A DNA stretch of 64,000 nt. It comes from Saprospiraceae bacterium (GTDB taxonomy: Bacteria > Bacteroidota > Bacteroidia > Chitinophagales > Saprospiraceae). Positions 37,832 to 46,181 of this stretch are shown here, in pieces (positions within the stretch are counted from its first letter, which is position 1; every line of letters begins with the position of its first letter). A model generated the notes under the pieces. It searched no databases and was not told the origin of the DNA. It saw only the letters and a program-made list of their open reading frames with translations. A program made the position numbers and the translations under genes. Location: positions 43,619 to 107,618 of the forward strand of contig JAGQWX010000011.1 of NCBI GenBank assembly GCA_020436935.1. Direction: 5' to 3'.

Positions 37832-38851
37832 TTAGAAAGTGCTTGCAATGATGCCGCTTCTGACTTTCGGGTAAAACCAGGTGCTTTTGGGCGGAAAAAC
37901 GGCGCCTCTTGAAGTGGTTTCCATGATGGCTGCAGCTGTGATGGGATAAAACATCAGCACCAATTCATTTTCTTCGACTTTGCTTTCCAATTTTTCCACC
38001 GTTTCATCAGGGCTAAGAAATTGAAAGGTGAAAGGCCTTGGACGGACATAAGCCTCAAAAATCATTTTATTCAGATAGTCGATGTCGGCGATCTCTTCGC
38101 TTTCCTGATGCAATATATATGATGTAGTTTGTGTCTCACCCACAATCACTACTTCACCTTTTTGCTGTGGTACATATCCTGATGGGTATATTTTTACTTC
38201 ACTTGAGATATCCTCCATTTTTGAAGAAAAACGCTCCAGCTCTTCCTGACTTTCAAAATGAACACTGCGATTGTAGGGTTTCACATATACCATGGACGCA
38301 TCATAGATAAAACTGAATATTCCAGGCGGTCCAAAGGGCGAAGTGGTCAGTTCCGCCAATGCCTGATAACGGTGGTGACCGTCTGCGATATAAAGACTTT
38401 GAATGTCTAAGCCCAGGTTTTGGATGGTCTCTGCACCTTCATCGGGCACTTTGAAAACCTGATGATGCTCTTCACCAATGTGTATCTCAAAAATCAAATT
38501 TTCATTGGTTGCCAAAGCGGAAATGAATTGTGTAAATTTTTCTTGTGTAGGGTAAAAGGCCATAATGGGCTTGATCACAGCACCTGCTTTCTCTATCAAA
38601 CTGGCAATGAATTTTGATTTGGCCGGAATCACCGTTTCATGTTTGATGATGTTGGATTCATCCACAACCTGACAAACCAAACCCGTAATAATGACATCTG
38701 CAGCAGTAATGCGGTAAATAAAAAATGAAGTACCAGGAATTTTGAGGTAATCTGTTGGATCGAAATCTTCCTTGGTTTTTTCTATGAACTGTTCTATTTC
38801 CGGGGAACCCTGTAGCTTTGGTATACAGCCATCAAATGGTATCAGCCTCAT
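37832..38851 (-). CDS. DUF1015 family protein
   Basis: A 339-residue cytoplasmic protein of unknown function. The family hallmarks are present: SLYIADGHHRYQALAE in the middle and the near-C-terminal PPKSTWFYPKVRSGI. Usual length is about 400 residues; the N-terminus here begins MRLIPFDGCIPKLQG, somewhat shorter than many members. DUF1015 genes often lie near serC/serA in Bacteroidota, but not here. The promoter TACATTTG on the minus strand is 20 bases upstream. Confidence 0.82.
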   Translation of the reverse strand: MRLIPFDGCIPKLQGSPEIEQFIEKTKEDFDPTDYLKIPGTSFFIYRITAADVIITGLVCQVVDESNIIKHETVIPAKSKFIASLIEKAGAVIKPIMAFYPTQEKFTQFISALATNENLIFEIHIGEEHHQVFKVPDEGAETIQNLGLDIQSLYIADGHHRYQALAELTTSPFGPPGIFSFIYDASMVYVKPYNRSVHFESQEELERFSSKMEDISSEVKIYPSGYVPQQKGEVVIVGETQTTSYILHQESEEIADIDYLNKMIFEAYVRPRPFTFQFLSPDETVEKLESKVEENELVLMFYPITAAAIMETTSRGAVFPPKSTWFYPKVRSGIIASTF

Positions 38852-38870
38852 GCAAAAGGTTTGTTGATAA

Positions 38871-38878
38871 CAAATGTA
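38871..38878 (-). promoter_or_regulatory. -7 promoter box TACATTTG for the DUF1015 gene
   Basis: The minus strand reads TACATTTG, a perfect TAnnTTTG match, 20 bases upstream of the start codon. The -33 element is not clear. Confidence 0.55.
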
Positions 38879-39138
38879 ACAAATCTTGTTCTTTGGAAAT
38901 GCCTAAAGGATCACATTTTCCAACTGCAAAATTTGCAGAGTTAGCATCTGGTACCATGATTACACATGAATTAATTTTTACATCAGGTTAAAAAATTATT
39001 ATGAAGAATTTTATTGAAACATTACCTTGCAAGGACCAAATGGTTCATAACATTATTTTGCACAATATACTGATTGAAATATGGAATGTCCATTTTACAT
39101 GTGATGATAAAATGAATCAGATCGAGACACAAAGCGCA

Positions 39139-39158
39139 GCTGGAGTGGTGCCTCCAGC
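39139..39158. repeat. REP-like hairpin GCTGGAG/CTCCAGC
   Basis: A 7-bp perfect inverted repeat with a 6-base loop, much more GC-rich than its surroundings. The surrounding sequence looks like a dispersed palindromic element of the kind found in multiple copies in Bacteroidota; only one copy is seen in this window. Confidence 0.4.
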
Positions 39159-39246
39159 GAGTATTTGTAACGATGAGATGATTTATTTTAGCTGCATGGA
39201 AGTGGACAATTCAATTTTCAATCAGTATTAAAAAAAGATACAATTT

Positions 39247-40440
39247 ATGAAGTTGTTCACCACTGGAATGGCCCTCTTATGTTTATTGGTCATTTCATGC
39301 AAACCGGATTTCAAAGAAAGCGTTTCTCATTCCAAACACATCGAAAATGGCTATGAGGTCATACAGGAAATGTTGTTGGATGCTATTCCCGGCAGCGTGG
39401 TTGAAATTCCTGAAGGCATGTACATGCTCGACAGGTCTATTTCCCTGGACGGCATCAATGGTGTCACCATTCGCGGCATGGGAAAAGACAAAACCATATT
39501 GTCATTTAAAGGCCAGTCCTCCGGCGCAGAAGGTTTGAGGGTGACAGCAGATTCTGTGACCTTGATGGATTTTACCATTGCGGATGCAAAAGGTGATGCC
39601 ATCAAATTGCAGGACTGCCATGGTGTAATGATCAAAGGTGTCAAAACCACATGGACCGACGGAGCAAAAGCAACAAATGGAGCTTACGGTTTGTATCCTG
39701 TTCAGTGCGAAGGTGTGACCATCGACAGTTGCGAAGCTTCATTTGCCTCAGATGCTGGCATTTATGTTGGCCAATCGAGGAATGTGGTGGTCAAAAATTC
39801 CTATGCTCATCACAATGTCGCAGGCATCGAAATTGAGAATTGTGTGGACGCTCAGGTATTCAATTGTCTGACCGAAGAGAATACCGGAGGATTGCTCGTC
39901 TTTGACCTGCCTGACCTTGAACTGGTCAACGGCAACAACTGCAAGCTGTACAACAACATCATACGCAACAACAACTTTTCCAATTTTGCTTCTGAGGGCA
40001 ATATGGTAGCCATAGTACCTCCGGGCACGGGCATTATACTGCTTGCGGCCAAAAATGTTGAAGTTTACGACAACCTCATCGAGGGCCACAAAACCATGGG
40101 CATAGGCATTACCAGCTTTCACATTACCCAGCTGCCATGGAAAGACGAGCGCTACGACCCCTATACTTATGACATCAACATTCACAACAATACCATCAAA
40201 AGAAAATCAGCCATTCCTGACTTGAGCAAGGACTTTGGTAAAATGGTCAATATGTTGTTTCCCGGAAAACCACAGGACATTTTGTATGACGGCATATTGA
40301 AGAAAGACGCAGTAGGTACAAATCCCATGAACATCTGCATCAAAGACAACGATGCTGACGAACTGAGGTTTGCCAACATTGACGCCTCAAATGATTTTGA
40401 TAATGTCAACAAATCTTTGGAACCATATGCGTGTCTGTAG
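39247..40440 (+). CDS. Parallel beta-helix lipoprotein (TIGR03805-type)
   Basis: A 397-residue exported lipoprotein; the signal MKLFTTGMALLCLLVISC lipidates Cys18. Rungs of a right-handed parallel beta-helix run through the protein: GVTIRGMGKDKTILSF, GVMIKGVKTTW, GVTIDSCEASF, NVVVKNSYAHHN, NVEVYDNLIEGH. This matches TIGR03805, a family of unknown function known to occur as a two-gene pair with TIGR03806, and exactly such a partner follows, overlapping by 14 bases. A carbohydrate-processing or binding role (pectate-lyase-like fold) is possible but unproven. Confidence 0.87.
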   Translation: MKLFTTGMALLCLLVISCKPDFKESVSHSKHIENGYEVIQEMLLDAIPGSVVEIPEGMYMLDRSISLDGINGVTIRGMGKDKTILSFKGQSSGAEGLRVTADSVTLMDFTIADAKGDAIKLQDCHGVMIKGVKTTWTDGAKATNGAYGLYPVQCEGVTIDSCEASFASDAGIYVGQSRNVVVKNSYAHHNVAGIEIENCVDAQVFNCLTEENTGGLLVFDLPDLELVNGNNCKLYNNIIRNNNFSNFASEGNMVAIVPPGTGIILLAAKNVEVYDNLIEGHKTMGIGITSFHITQLPWKDERYDPYTYDINIHNNTIKRKSAIPDLSKDFGKMVNMLFPGKPQDILYDGILKKDAVGTNPMNICIKDNDADELRFANIDASNDFDNVNKSLEPYACL

Positions 40441-41491
40441 TTGGAGCTTCCTTGCAATTGCTTTGTTTTTTAGCTCTTGTGAGGCAAAAAAAATGGAGGC
40501 CATCAGGGTGCCAGAAGCCGGGACATTTTTCAATACACTGGAGGAGTATCATTTGTTTGAGGTTAATTCACAAGGACTAAGGCCCAGTGAAGCATTGGTG
40601 GGTTATGATGTCATCAATGCACTTTTTACTGATTATGCCATGAAGGATAGATTCGTCTACCTGCCTGAAGGACAGAAGGCGCACTTATCTGAAGACGGCA
40701 CTTTTGTATTTCCGGAGGGATCAATGTTGGTCAAGAATTTTTATTATGATGAAAAACAAACCAAAGATGCCGGCATACTTGAAACCCGTTTGCTGATCAG
40801 AGATCAAAAGGAATGGAAGGCCATCTCCTATGTATGGAACCAGGAAAAAACATCAGCCAAAATATCGAAAGTAGGTGCAATTATTCCTCACAGCTTATTT
40901 GGTGAAAATGGCAAAGAAAAAAAATTTGACTACGTTGTTCCAAATAAAAATCAATGCAAAAGCTGTCACAACTTCGACGATAAAATAGATCCCCTGGGAT
41001 TTAAATACGCCAACCTCAATAAAGACATTTTAATCAATGGCACAAAAGTCAATCAGATCTCTTATCTCGCAGAGCGAGGTTTAGTAGAGCTCTCTGGGGT
41101 GGCTGTAGACTCTTTAGTCACGATGAAGTCCTATGCGGACGAATCCAATCCAATCGATGCCAGAGCCATGGCTTACCTCGATGTCAATTGTGGCCATTGT
41201 CACCGACCCAACGGACCCGGAAATACCTCCGGATTGTTTTTGCAACACAACGAGATCAGGAGCAATCACCTGGGTTTTTGTAAAGGTCCGGTGGCAGCAG
41301 GCAAAGGTTCGGGCGGTAGAAAATTTGATATAAGCCCCGGCAGCGCCGACTCATCTATTCTGGTGTACAGGATATCGTCTTTGGATCCCGGAGTGATGAT
41401 GCCGGAAGTTGGGAGGTCGCTCGTACACGAGGAAGGGGTTCAATTGGTGAAAGACTGGATCAACAGCTTGCAATTTGACTGTTATGAATAG
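40427..41491 (+). CDS. Dihaem c-type cytochrome lipoprotein (TIGR03806 / SO_2930-type)
   Basis: A 354-residue lipoprotein starting at the ATG at 40427, within the end of the beta-helix gene; this start gives a clean lipobox (MRVCSWSFLAIALFFSSC), whereas the longer frame from 40370 does not. Two c-type haem sites are visible: CKSCH at residues 177-181 and CGHCH at 255-259. The C-terminal half ends with an MMPEVGR segment that could supply an axial methionine. The family co-occurs with the beta-helix family TIGR03805. The periplasmic redox function is unknown. The next receptor gene overlaps its 3' end by eight bases. Confidence 0.87.
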   Translation: MRVCSWSFLAIALFFSSCEAKKMEAIRVPEAGTFFNTLEEYHLFEVNSQGLRPSEALVGYDVINALFTDYAMKDRFVYLPEGQKAHLSEDGTFVFPEGSMLVKNFYYDEKQTKDAGILETRLLIRDQKEWKAISYVWNQEKTSAKISKVGAIIPHSLFGENGKEKKFDYVVPNKNQCKSCHNFDDKIDPLGFKYANLNKDILINGTKVNQISYLAERGLVELSGVAVDSLVTMKSYADESNPIDARAMAYLDVNCGHCHRPNGPGNTSGLFLQHNEIRSNHLGFCKGPVAAGKGSGGRKFDISPGSADSSILVYRISSLDPGVMMPEVGRSLVHEEGVQLVKDWINSLQFDCYE

Positions 41492-43868
41492 TGCAAAGTT
41501 TTCATGGGTGGTTTTGTTTTTGATGGGCTTCACAATGTTGGGGCAGTCCCAGATGATAACCATACGCGGATTTGTTTTTGATAAAGCCAGTCAGCAACCA
41601 CTGCCTGGAGTGAATGTTACGGTTGTGGGCGGCGATGCATTGCTGGGTACCAATACCGATGAAAATGGAAATTTCGAACTCTCCGGCCCCCTGACAGGAA
41701 GAAAACAATTTGAGTTTTCTTATGTAGGATACCAAACCCAGATTACCGATGGAATCATCATCACTGCCCAGCGTATACCCTTTTTGGAAATAGGTCTTGA
41801 AGAAGGCGTTCTTCTGGAAGGGGTGCAAATAGTAGCCGACGGCAATGCAAATGCGCCCATCAATGAATTGGCCACGGTGAGTGCCCGATCATTCAGCGTA
41901 GAAGAAACCGAAAGAATTGCTGCTTCAGTCAATGATATGGGAAGAATGGCATTGTCATTTCCCGGAGTTCAGCAAGGCGGAGACGATACCGAAAATGATA
42001 TCATCATTCGGGGCAACTCCAGTGTTGGAATGCTTTGGCGCCTGGAAGGCATCGATATTCCCAATCCCAACCATTTTGCCAGACCGGGTACCAGTGGTGG
42101 AGGCATCACTGTCTTTTCGTCGCAGTTGCTCAGCAAATCTGACTTCTATACAGGTGGCATGCCGGCGGAATTTGGCAATGCCATCTCAGGTGCATTTGAT
42201 GTACACTTCAGGAAAGGCAATATGCTCGACAGACAACACCGGGTCAGGATCGGTTTGCTGGGTCTCGATTTTGCTACAGAAGGCCCCTTATCAAAGGGGA
42301 AATCTTCGTATCTGATCAATTACCGGTATTCTACTTTGGGCTTGCTCAATAAGATGGGCTTTCACCTGGTGGGAGAAAGAGTCAGCAACGACTTTCAGGA
42401 TTTGTCCTTCAACCTTGCCTTTGACGGCAAAAAACAAGGAGTGAAATGGACCCTTTTCGGAATTGGAGGTTTATCAACAGAACACTATACACCAGTAGAA
42501 TTGGCGGAAGAGCGCGATCCCGGTATCGCCAACCACTGGGAAGACAGGGTGCAGGGAAGCAACATGGCTTGTATTGGCGCGACCTACACCCAATTGTTTG
42601 GTGATAAATCTTATCTGAAGGGCACAGTTGCTGTCATGTCCTCCTACATTTTCAGGCAATACGATACTTTGTCACTTACAGACGCAAGGTTCAGATACAA
42701 TACCCAGGACTACAACGATTCCAGGATTTCGACATCGTGGTCATACAGAAAAGAATTCACCGATCAATGGATGATGAAGGCCGGAGCAATAGTCCATGGG
42801 GTGGATTATACTTTTTTCAAAGAGACTGCTGCAAGAGCGTCGGTCTCCGATATCACCGGGGAAAACCGGGACAGAAACCTCGATGGAGAAGGCTTGTCTA
42901 TGATAGGCCAGGTATATGCCCTTGCACAATACGCTCCTGTACGCGGACTCGATATCAATGCAGGCTGGCACGCTTTGTATTTGGGCATCAACAACAATGT
43001 GGCACTTGATCCCCGTCTATCCATGAAATACAGCTTTGGTACAGGGCATCAATTGGGACTGGCAATAGGAAAATACAGCCAAACCCTACCACTCGCCGCG
43101 TATTTTTATGAGGAAAAGACTCCAGGTGGAAGCAATGTCCAGCCCAACTTTGAAGCTCCATTTTTACGGTCCGACCATTACATTTTGAGTTACACCTATG
43201 TCACCAAAAATTTGTTGAAGTTCAATTCAGAGGTGTATTTCCAAAAGTTGGGCAATGTCCCGGTGCTTGCCAATGATACCGAAGGTTATTGGATGCTCAA
43301 CAATCAGGCTGATTTCCCCGAGCAGGAGATCGTAAGTGAGGGCAAGGGTGAAAATTACGGTATAGATCTCGACGTTGAAAAATTCTTCTCCAACAACTTT
43401 TATTTCCTGCTGACAGCCTCATTTTTTGATTCTGATTTTATCCTGGCCAATAAAGAGCGCTATCCTTCAAAATTTGCCACCCGATGGGTTTCAGGCTTAA
43501 CCATGGGCAGAGAGTTCCCATTCAAAAACAAATCCGTACTCCAGGTAGGTGGCCGTGTAATGTACAACGGAGGTTTCCGCTACACCCCGTTCGATCCTGT
43601 ACTGTCAGCTGCTGCCGGCAAGTATGTACCACAAGCAGGAGCCTACTGGACCAGTCAGGTTTCACCATATTTTAGAATCGATGCGCGATTGTCGTACCGA
43701 TACAGCAAGAAAAAGTGGAGTGGCAACATCAGCCTCGATATCCAAAATGTGACGTCTCATAAGAACCAAAACCGCGCCGACTACAATGCGACAACAAATG
43801 AGTTGCGCATTTCCCACTATGCCGGCGGAGACTTCATCCCTGTCCTGGCTTTTACTTTCGATTTCTAA
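41484..43868 (+). CDS. TonB-dependent receptor linked to the beta-helix/cytochrome pair
   Basis: A 794-residue outer-membrane receptor; the ATG at 41484 precedes the signal MNSAKFSWVVLFLMGFTMLGQSQ. A CarboxypepD_reg-like domain (IRGFVFDKASQQPLPGVNVT onward) is followed by a plug with IIRGNSSVGMLWRLEGID and SGGGITVFSSQLL, then a barrel ending DFIPVLAFTFDF. It overlaps the upstream cytochrome gene by eight bases, so receptor, beta-helix protein and cytochrome form one operon. It is a clear paralogue of the receptor at 17556-19904. The substrate is unknown. Confidence 0.93.
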   Translation: MNSAKFSWVVLFLMGFTMLGQSQMITIRGFVFDKASQQPLPGVNVTVVGGDALLGTNTDENGNFELSGPLTGRKQFEFSYVGYQTQITDGIIITAQRIPFLEIGLEEGVLLEGVQIVADGNANAPINELATVSARSFSVEETERIAASVNDMGRMALSFPGVQQGGDDTENDIIIRGNSSVGMLWRLEGIDIPNPNHFARPGTSGGGITVFSSQLLSKSDFYTGGMPAEFGNAISGAFDVHFRKGNMLDRQHRVRIGLLGLDFATEGPLSKGKSSYLINYRYSTLGLLNKMGFHLVGERVSNDFQDLSFNLAFDGKKQGVKWTLFGIGGLSTEHYTPVELAEERDPGIANHWEDRVQGSNMACIGATYTQLFGDKSYLKGTVAVMSSYIFRQYDTLSLTDARFRYNTQDYNDSRISTSWSYRKEFTDQWMMKAGAIVHGVDYTFFKETAARASVSDITGENRDRNLDGEGLSMIGQVYALAQYAPVRGLDINAGWHALYLGINNNVALDPRLSMKYSFGTGHQLGLAIGKYSQTLPLAAYFYEEKTPGGSNVQPNFEAPFLRSDHYILSYTYVTKNLLKFNSEVYFQKLGNVPVLANDTEGYWMLNNQADFPEQEIVSEGKGENYGIDLDVEKFFSNNFYFLLTASFFDSDFILANKERYPSKFATRWVSGLTMGREFPFKNKSVLQVGGRVMYNGGFRYTPFDPVLSAAAGKYVPQAGAYWTSQVSPYFRIDARLSYRYSKKKWSGNISLDIQNVTSHKNQNRADYNATTNELRISHYAGGDFIPVLAFTFDF

Positions 43869-44296
43869 GACCACTTCTTAGTGAGTAGTGAGTGCTTGCC
43901 TTTGGCATAGTGAGTAGTGAGTATGTGCCTTTGGCATAGTGAGTATTTAGTCTTTGACATGGATTTAGGCGAACTATGATCCCTATGCCTTTAGGCCACC
44001 CATGTTCCTATGCCTCCATGCAATCCATGCAACCTATGCCACTCTTGCCACCCATGCATTTAGTGAGTAGTGAGTGAGTGCCTTTGGCATAGTAAGTATT
44101 TGAGTCTTTGACTGGGATTTAGGCGAGCAATGTCACATACTCTATGCAATCTATACCACCCTTGCAATCTATGCACTCAAACCCCAATGATACCGATCAC
44201 CATTTTCAAATTTTAGACGGAGATATGGAATACACATAAAACCTTTCATATATTTGAGCTAAATTTTAATCACCCAATCTAAACTTAAAAAGCAAG
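43869..44296. repeat. Degenerate direct repeats, GTGAGTAGTGAGT / TGCCTTTGGCATA family
   Basis: A non-coding block. A composite unit made of TTAGTGAGTAGTGAGTG, TGCCTTTGGCATAGTGAGTA, AGTCTTTGAC and GATTTAGGCGA occurs at about 43877-43975 and again at about 44070-44135. Between and after the copies lie tandem CCTATGC/CCATGCAA-type short repeats (43980-44055 and 44140-44175). The GAGTAGTGAGT and AGTCTTTG words are the reverse complement of words in the block at 33970-34105. The promoter of the next gene is at the right end (44249-44256). Confidence 0.75.
44249..44256 (+). promoter_or_regulatory. -7 promoter box TATATTTG for the small barrel protein
   Basis: A perfect TAnnTTTG match 40 bases upstream of the ATG at 44297. 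The -33 region is not clear. Confidence 0.55.
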
Positions 44297-44788
44297 ATGA
44301 AAAAAATAATTATCGCATTGACCATGATACTTTGCTTTGCTGGTATCAACAATATGCAAGCCCAAAATTATAAAAGCGCAGTAGGAGCAAAACTCGGCTG
44401 GGGTCTTATTGGATCTTATAAAACATTTCTCAGCGAAAGCAATGCCATTGAAGTTTTCGCAGGATTCAGATGGAGCGGACTTGGAGCAGGTGCTTTTTAT
44501 CAAATCCACAAGGACATCAATGAAGTAGACAACCTTCAGTGGTTCATCGGTGGTGGAGCAAGCGTCACTACCTGGTCGTATGGACTTACAGGATTGGGAA
44601 GCTATGCAGAAGTTGGTCTTCACTTTGACATTGGATTGGAATACACCTTTACCGACATTCCACTCAATGTGAGCTTGGATTATGCACCGGGATTTGTAGT
44701 TTTTGATACCTATGATTATACAGGAACACTAGGTAGATTGAGACTGGGCTACGGATCATTGACCGCCAGATACATTTTGAAAAGATAA
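44297..44788 (+). CDS. Small outer-membrane beta-barrel protein
   Basis: A 163-residue exported protein with a signal peptide of about 22 residues (MKKIIIALTMILCFAGINNMQAQ). The mature part is built of alternating hydrophobic strands with glycine turns (VGAKLGWGLIGSYKTFL, FAGFRWSGLGAGAFYQI, YAEVGLHFDIGLEYTF), consistent with an 8-stranded OmpA/OmpX-like barrel. Specific function unknown. It has its own promoter and terminator, so it is monocistronic. Confidence 0.75.
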   Translation: MKKIIIALTMILCFAGINNMQAQNYKSAVGAKLGWGLIGSYKTFLSESNAIEVFAGFRWSGLGAGAFYQIHKDINEVDNLQWFIGGGASVTTWSYGLTGLGSYAEVGLHFDIGLEYTFTDIPLNVSLDYAPGFVVFDTYDYTGTLGRLRLGYGSLTARYILKR

Positions 44789-44804
44789 TCATCTAAGCAA
44801 AATA

Positions 44805-44838
44805 TAAAAAAGGGCTTCAAACTAGTTTTGGAGCCCTT
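44805..44838 (+). terminator. Rho-independent terminator
   Basis: GGGCTTCAAA pairs with TTTGGAGCCC (one G-U pair) around a short loop, followed by eight T residues. It lies about 20 bases past the small barrel gene. Confidence 0.92.
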
Positions 44839-45105
44839 TTTTTTACGACAATACCATCAAATGCGAGTTTTATGAGCTTAAGTACAAATGATCAAAAAAA
44901 TCTTAAGCTTTTATTAATACGCAATTGAGTTGCTTCGGGCGTTATCTTCTCCGTAAACATAATTATTTGACCATTCCTGAATTTCTACATTAAAACGATG
45001 GCTCAATGAAGCTTCTAAACTTCTAAAACCTTTATAAAATCGTCAGAATGTGAGAAGTATGAATGGAATATTTACCTTTGCGGCACTTTATTATAAAATC
45101 ATAAG
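44839..45105. other. Intergenic region between the two barrel genes
   Basis: With the terminator this makes a 317-base gap. Apart from the promoter box at 45073-45080 I see only AT-rich DNA with no coding signal. Confidence 0.5.
45073..45080 (+). promoter_or_regulatory. -7 promoter box TACCTTTG
   Basis: A perfect TAnnTTTG match 25 bases upstream of the ATG at 45106. Confidence 0.6.
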
Positions 45106-45969
45106 ATGAGGTATTTAGCGACTCTGGCTTTTGTTTTGTTTTTTTCAGCTTTTGCTGTATCACAGTCCATTGGTGTTAGGGCTGGGATCAACCTTTCAAA
45201 ATTTTCAGGTCCGCTTGAATTAGGAGAAAGCTATTCCTTCTCTAATGGTTTCCATTTCGGAGTCAATTATGGATATCGCGTAACCAACAACTTTATGATC
45301 AGAGCAGAAGTTGTGTACGCTCAGACCGGAACCAAACAATCATTTAACGGAGACAGTTATTATCTGATTTATAAACCCGACCAGTCAACGGTTTTCGAGA
45401 GTGTTAAATCAGACATGAAGCTCGACATTTCCAATGGTAATATTTGTGTGCCAATTGTTGCAGCCTACGAAATACACCCTAAAATTGAATTGTTTGGAGG
45501 CTTTAGCTTCAACTTTTTGGTCAACCCTATTGGTCGCGGACAGATCAGAGTCGAATCAATTGATCATCCCGAAGGAATTACGTTCAGGCAATCACTGGAC
45601 TATCGCTATTATGAAGACGTGAGCAAGGGGCCATCACAATTGTCTTCTTTCGGATCTGCACGACCAATCACCCTCCTCGTTGACGGAGACAGGGTAGCTA
45701 TTCCAAAATATGCCGGAGCATATTATCAGGAGCTCAATGATGTCCCAAGCAGGTTTAAATGGTTTGATGTTACGCTGACAGGAGGAGCCAATTATTTCCT
45801 CAACAAAGGCTTTTATGTCGGAGCAAGGTACAACCTTGGCCTGGTTGATCTTACCAGATCCGCATCTGACAGGGCTCTTGGTTCGCTTAATGACGACCTG
45901 ACTTATAAGCGCAGGAACGATAAGGACGTATCCACCAGCATCGAATTATCTATAGGTTTCCGCTTTTAA
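45106..45969 (+). CDS. Outer-membrane beta-barrel protein (PorT-like)
   Basis: A 287-residue exported barrel. The signal peptide is about 20 residues (MRYLATLAFVLFFSAFAVSQ). Strands follow with the pattern GVRAGINLSKFSG, FHFGVNYGYRVTNNFMIRAE, LFGGFSFNFLV, and a C-terminal VSTSIELSIGFRF with the terminal Phe of outer-membrane barrels. The start and end resemble the PorT-like OMP_b-brl family. Function unknown. It is unrelated in length to the preceding small barrel and has its own promoter. Confidence 0.8.
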   Translation: MRYLATLAFVLFFSAFAVSQSIGVRAGINLSKFSGPLELGESYSFSNGFHFGVNYGYRVTNNFMIRAEVVYAQTGTKQSFNGDSYYLIYKPDQSTVFESVKSDMKLDISNGNICVPIVAAYEIHPKIELFGGFSFNFLVNPIGRGQIRVESIDHPEGITFRQSLDYRYYEDVSKGPSQLSSFGSARPITLLVDGDRVAIPKYAGAYYQELNDVPSRFKWFDVTLTGGANYFLNKGFYVGARYNLGLVDLTRSASDRALGSLNDDLTYKRRNDKDVSTSIELSIGFRF

Positions 45970-46035
45970 TCTGATAAATAAGAGGGATTTATAGTCTTTT
46001 CTATTTGCCCATTCAGAAAACTTGTTGGGTAAAAT

Positions 46036-46072
46036 CACAGAAACATAATGAATTATTATTCAGTTTCCTGTG
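46036..46072. terminator. Hairpin between convergent genes
   Basis: CACAGAAAC pairs with GTTTCCTGTG (one bulge), with an inner ATAAT/ATTAT stem. It lies in the 212-base gap between two convergent genes and could act as a bidirectional terminator, although neither side has a strong T-run. Confidence 0.35.
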
Positions 46073-46181
46073 CATTTGCATATACTCAGTTGAGAGTTGG
46101 TAATACAGAAAACTGAGCTTATCAATGAACGTAGAGTGCTCGTTGCTCAGCATTTATCAAAAGAAAAGTTCGTGAGATGTA

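Larger units (their letters stand above)
38852..39246. other. Intergenic region with a REP-like hairpin
   Basis: Contains the DUF1015 promoter (38871-38878) and a GC-richer hairpin (39139-39158) within AT-rich DNA. A 76-codon frame (39001-39231) covers the hairpin; I consider it spurious. The promoter for the beta-helix gene should lie at the right end, but no clear -7 box is present. Confidence 0.5.

Noticed and set aside
39001..39231. 76-codon ORF before the beta-helix gene
   Set aside because: No signal, domain or conservation-like pattern, and it translates across the REP-like hairpin.
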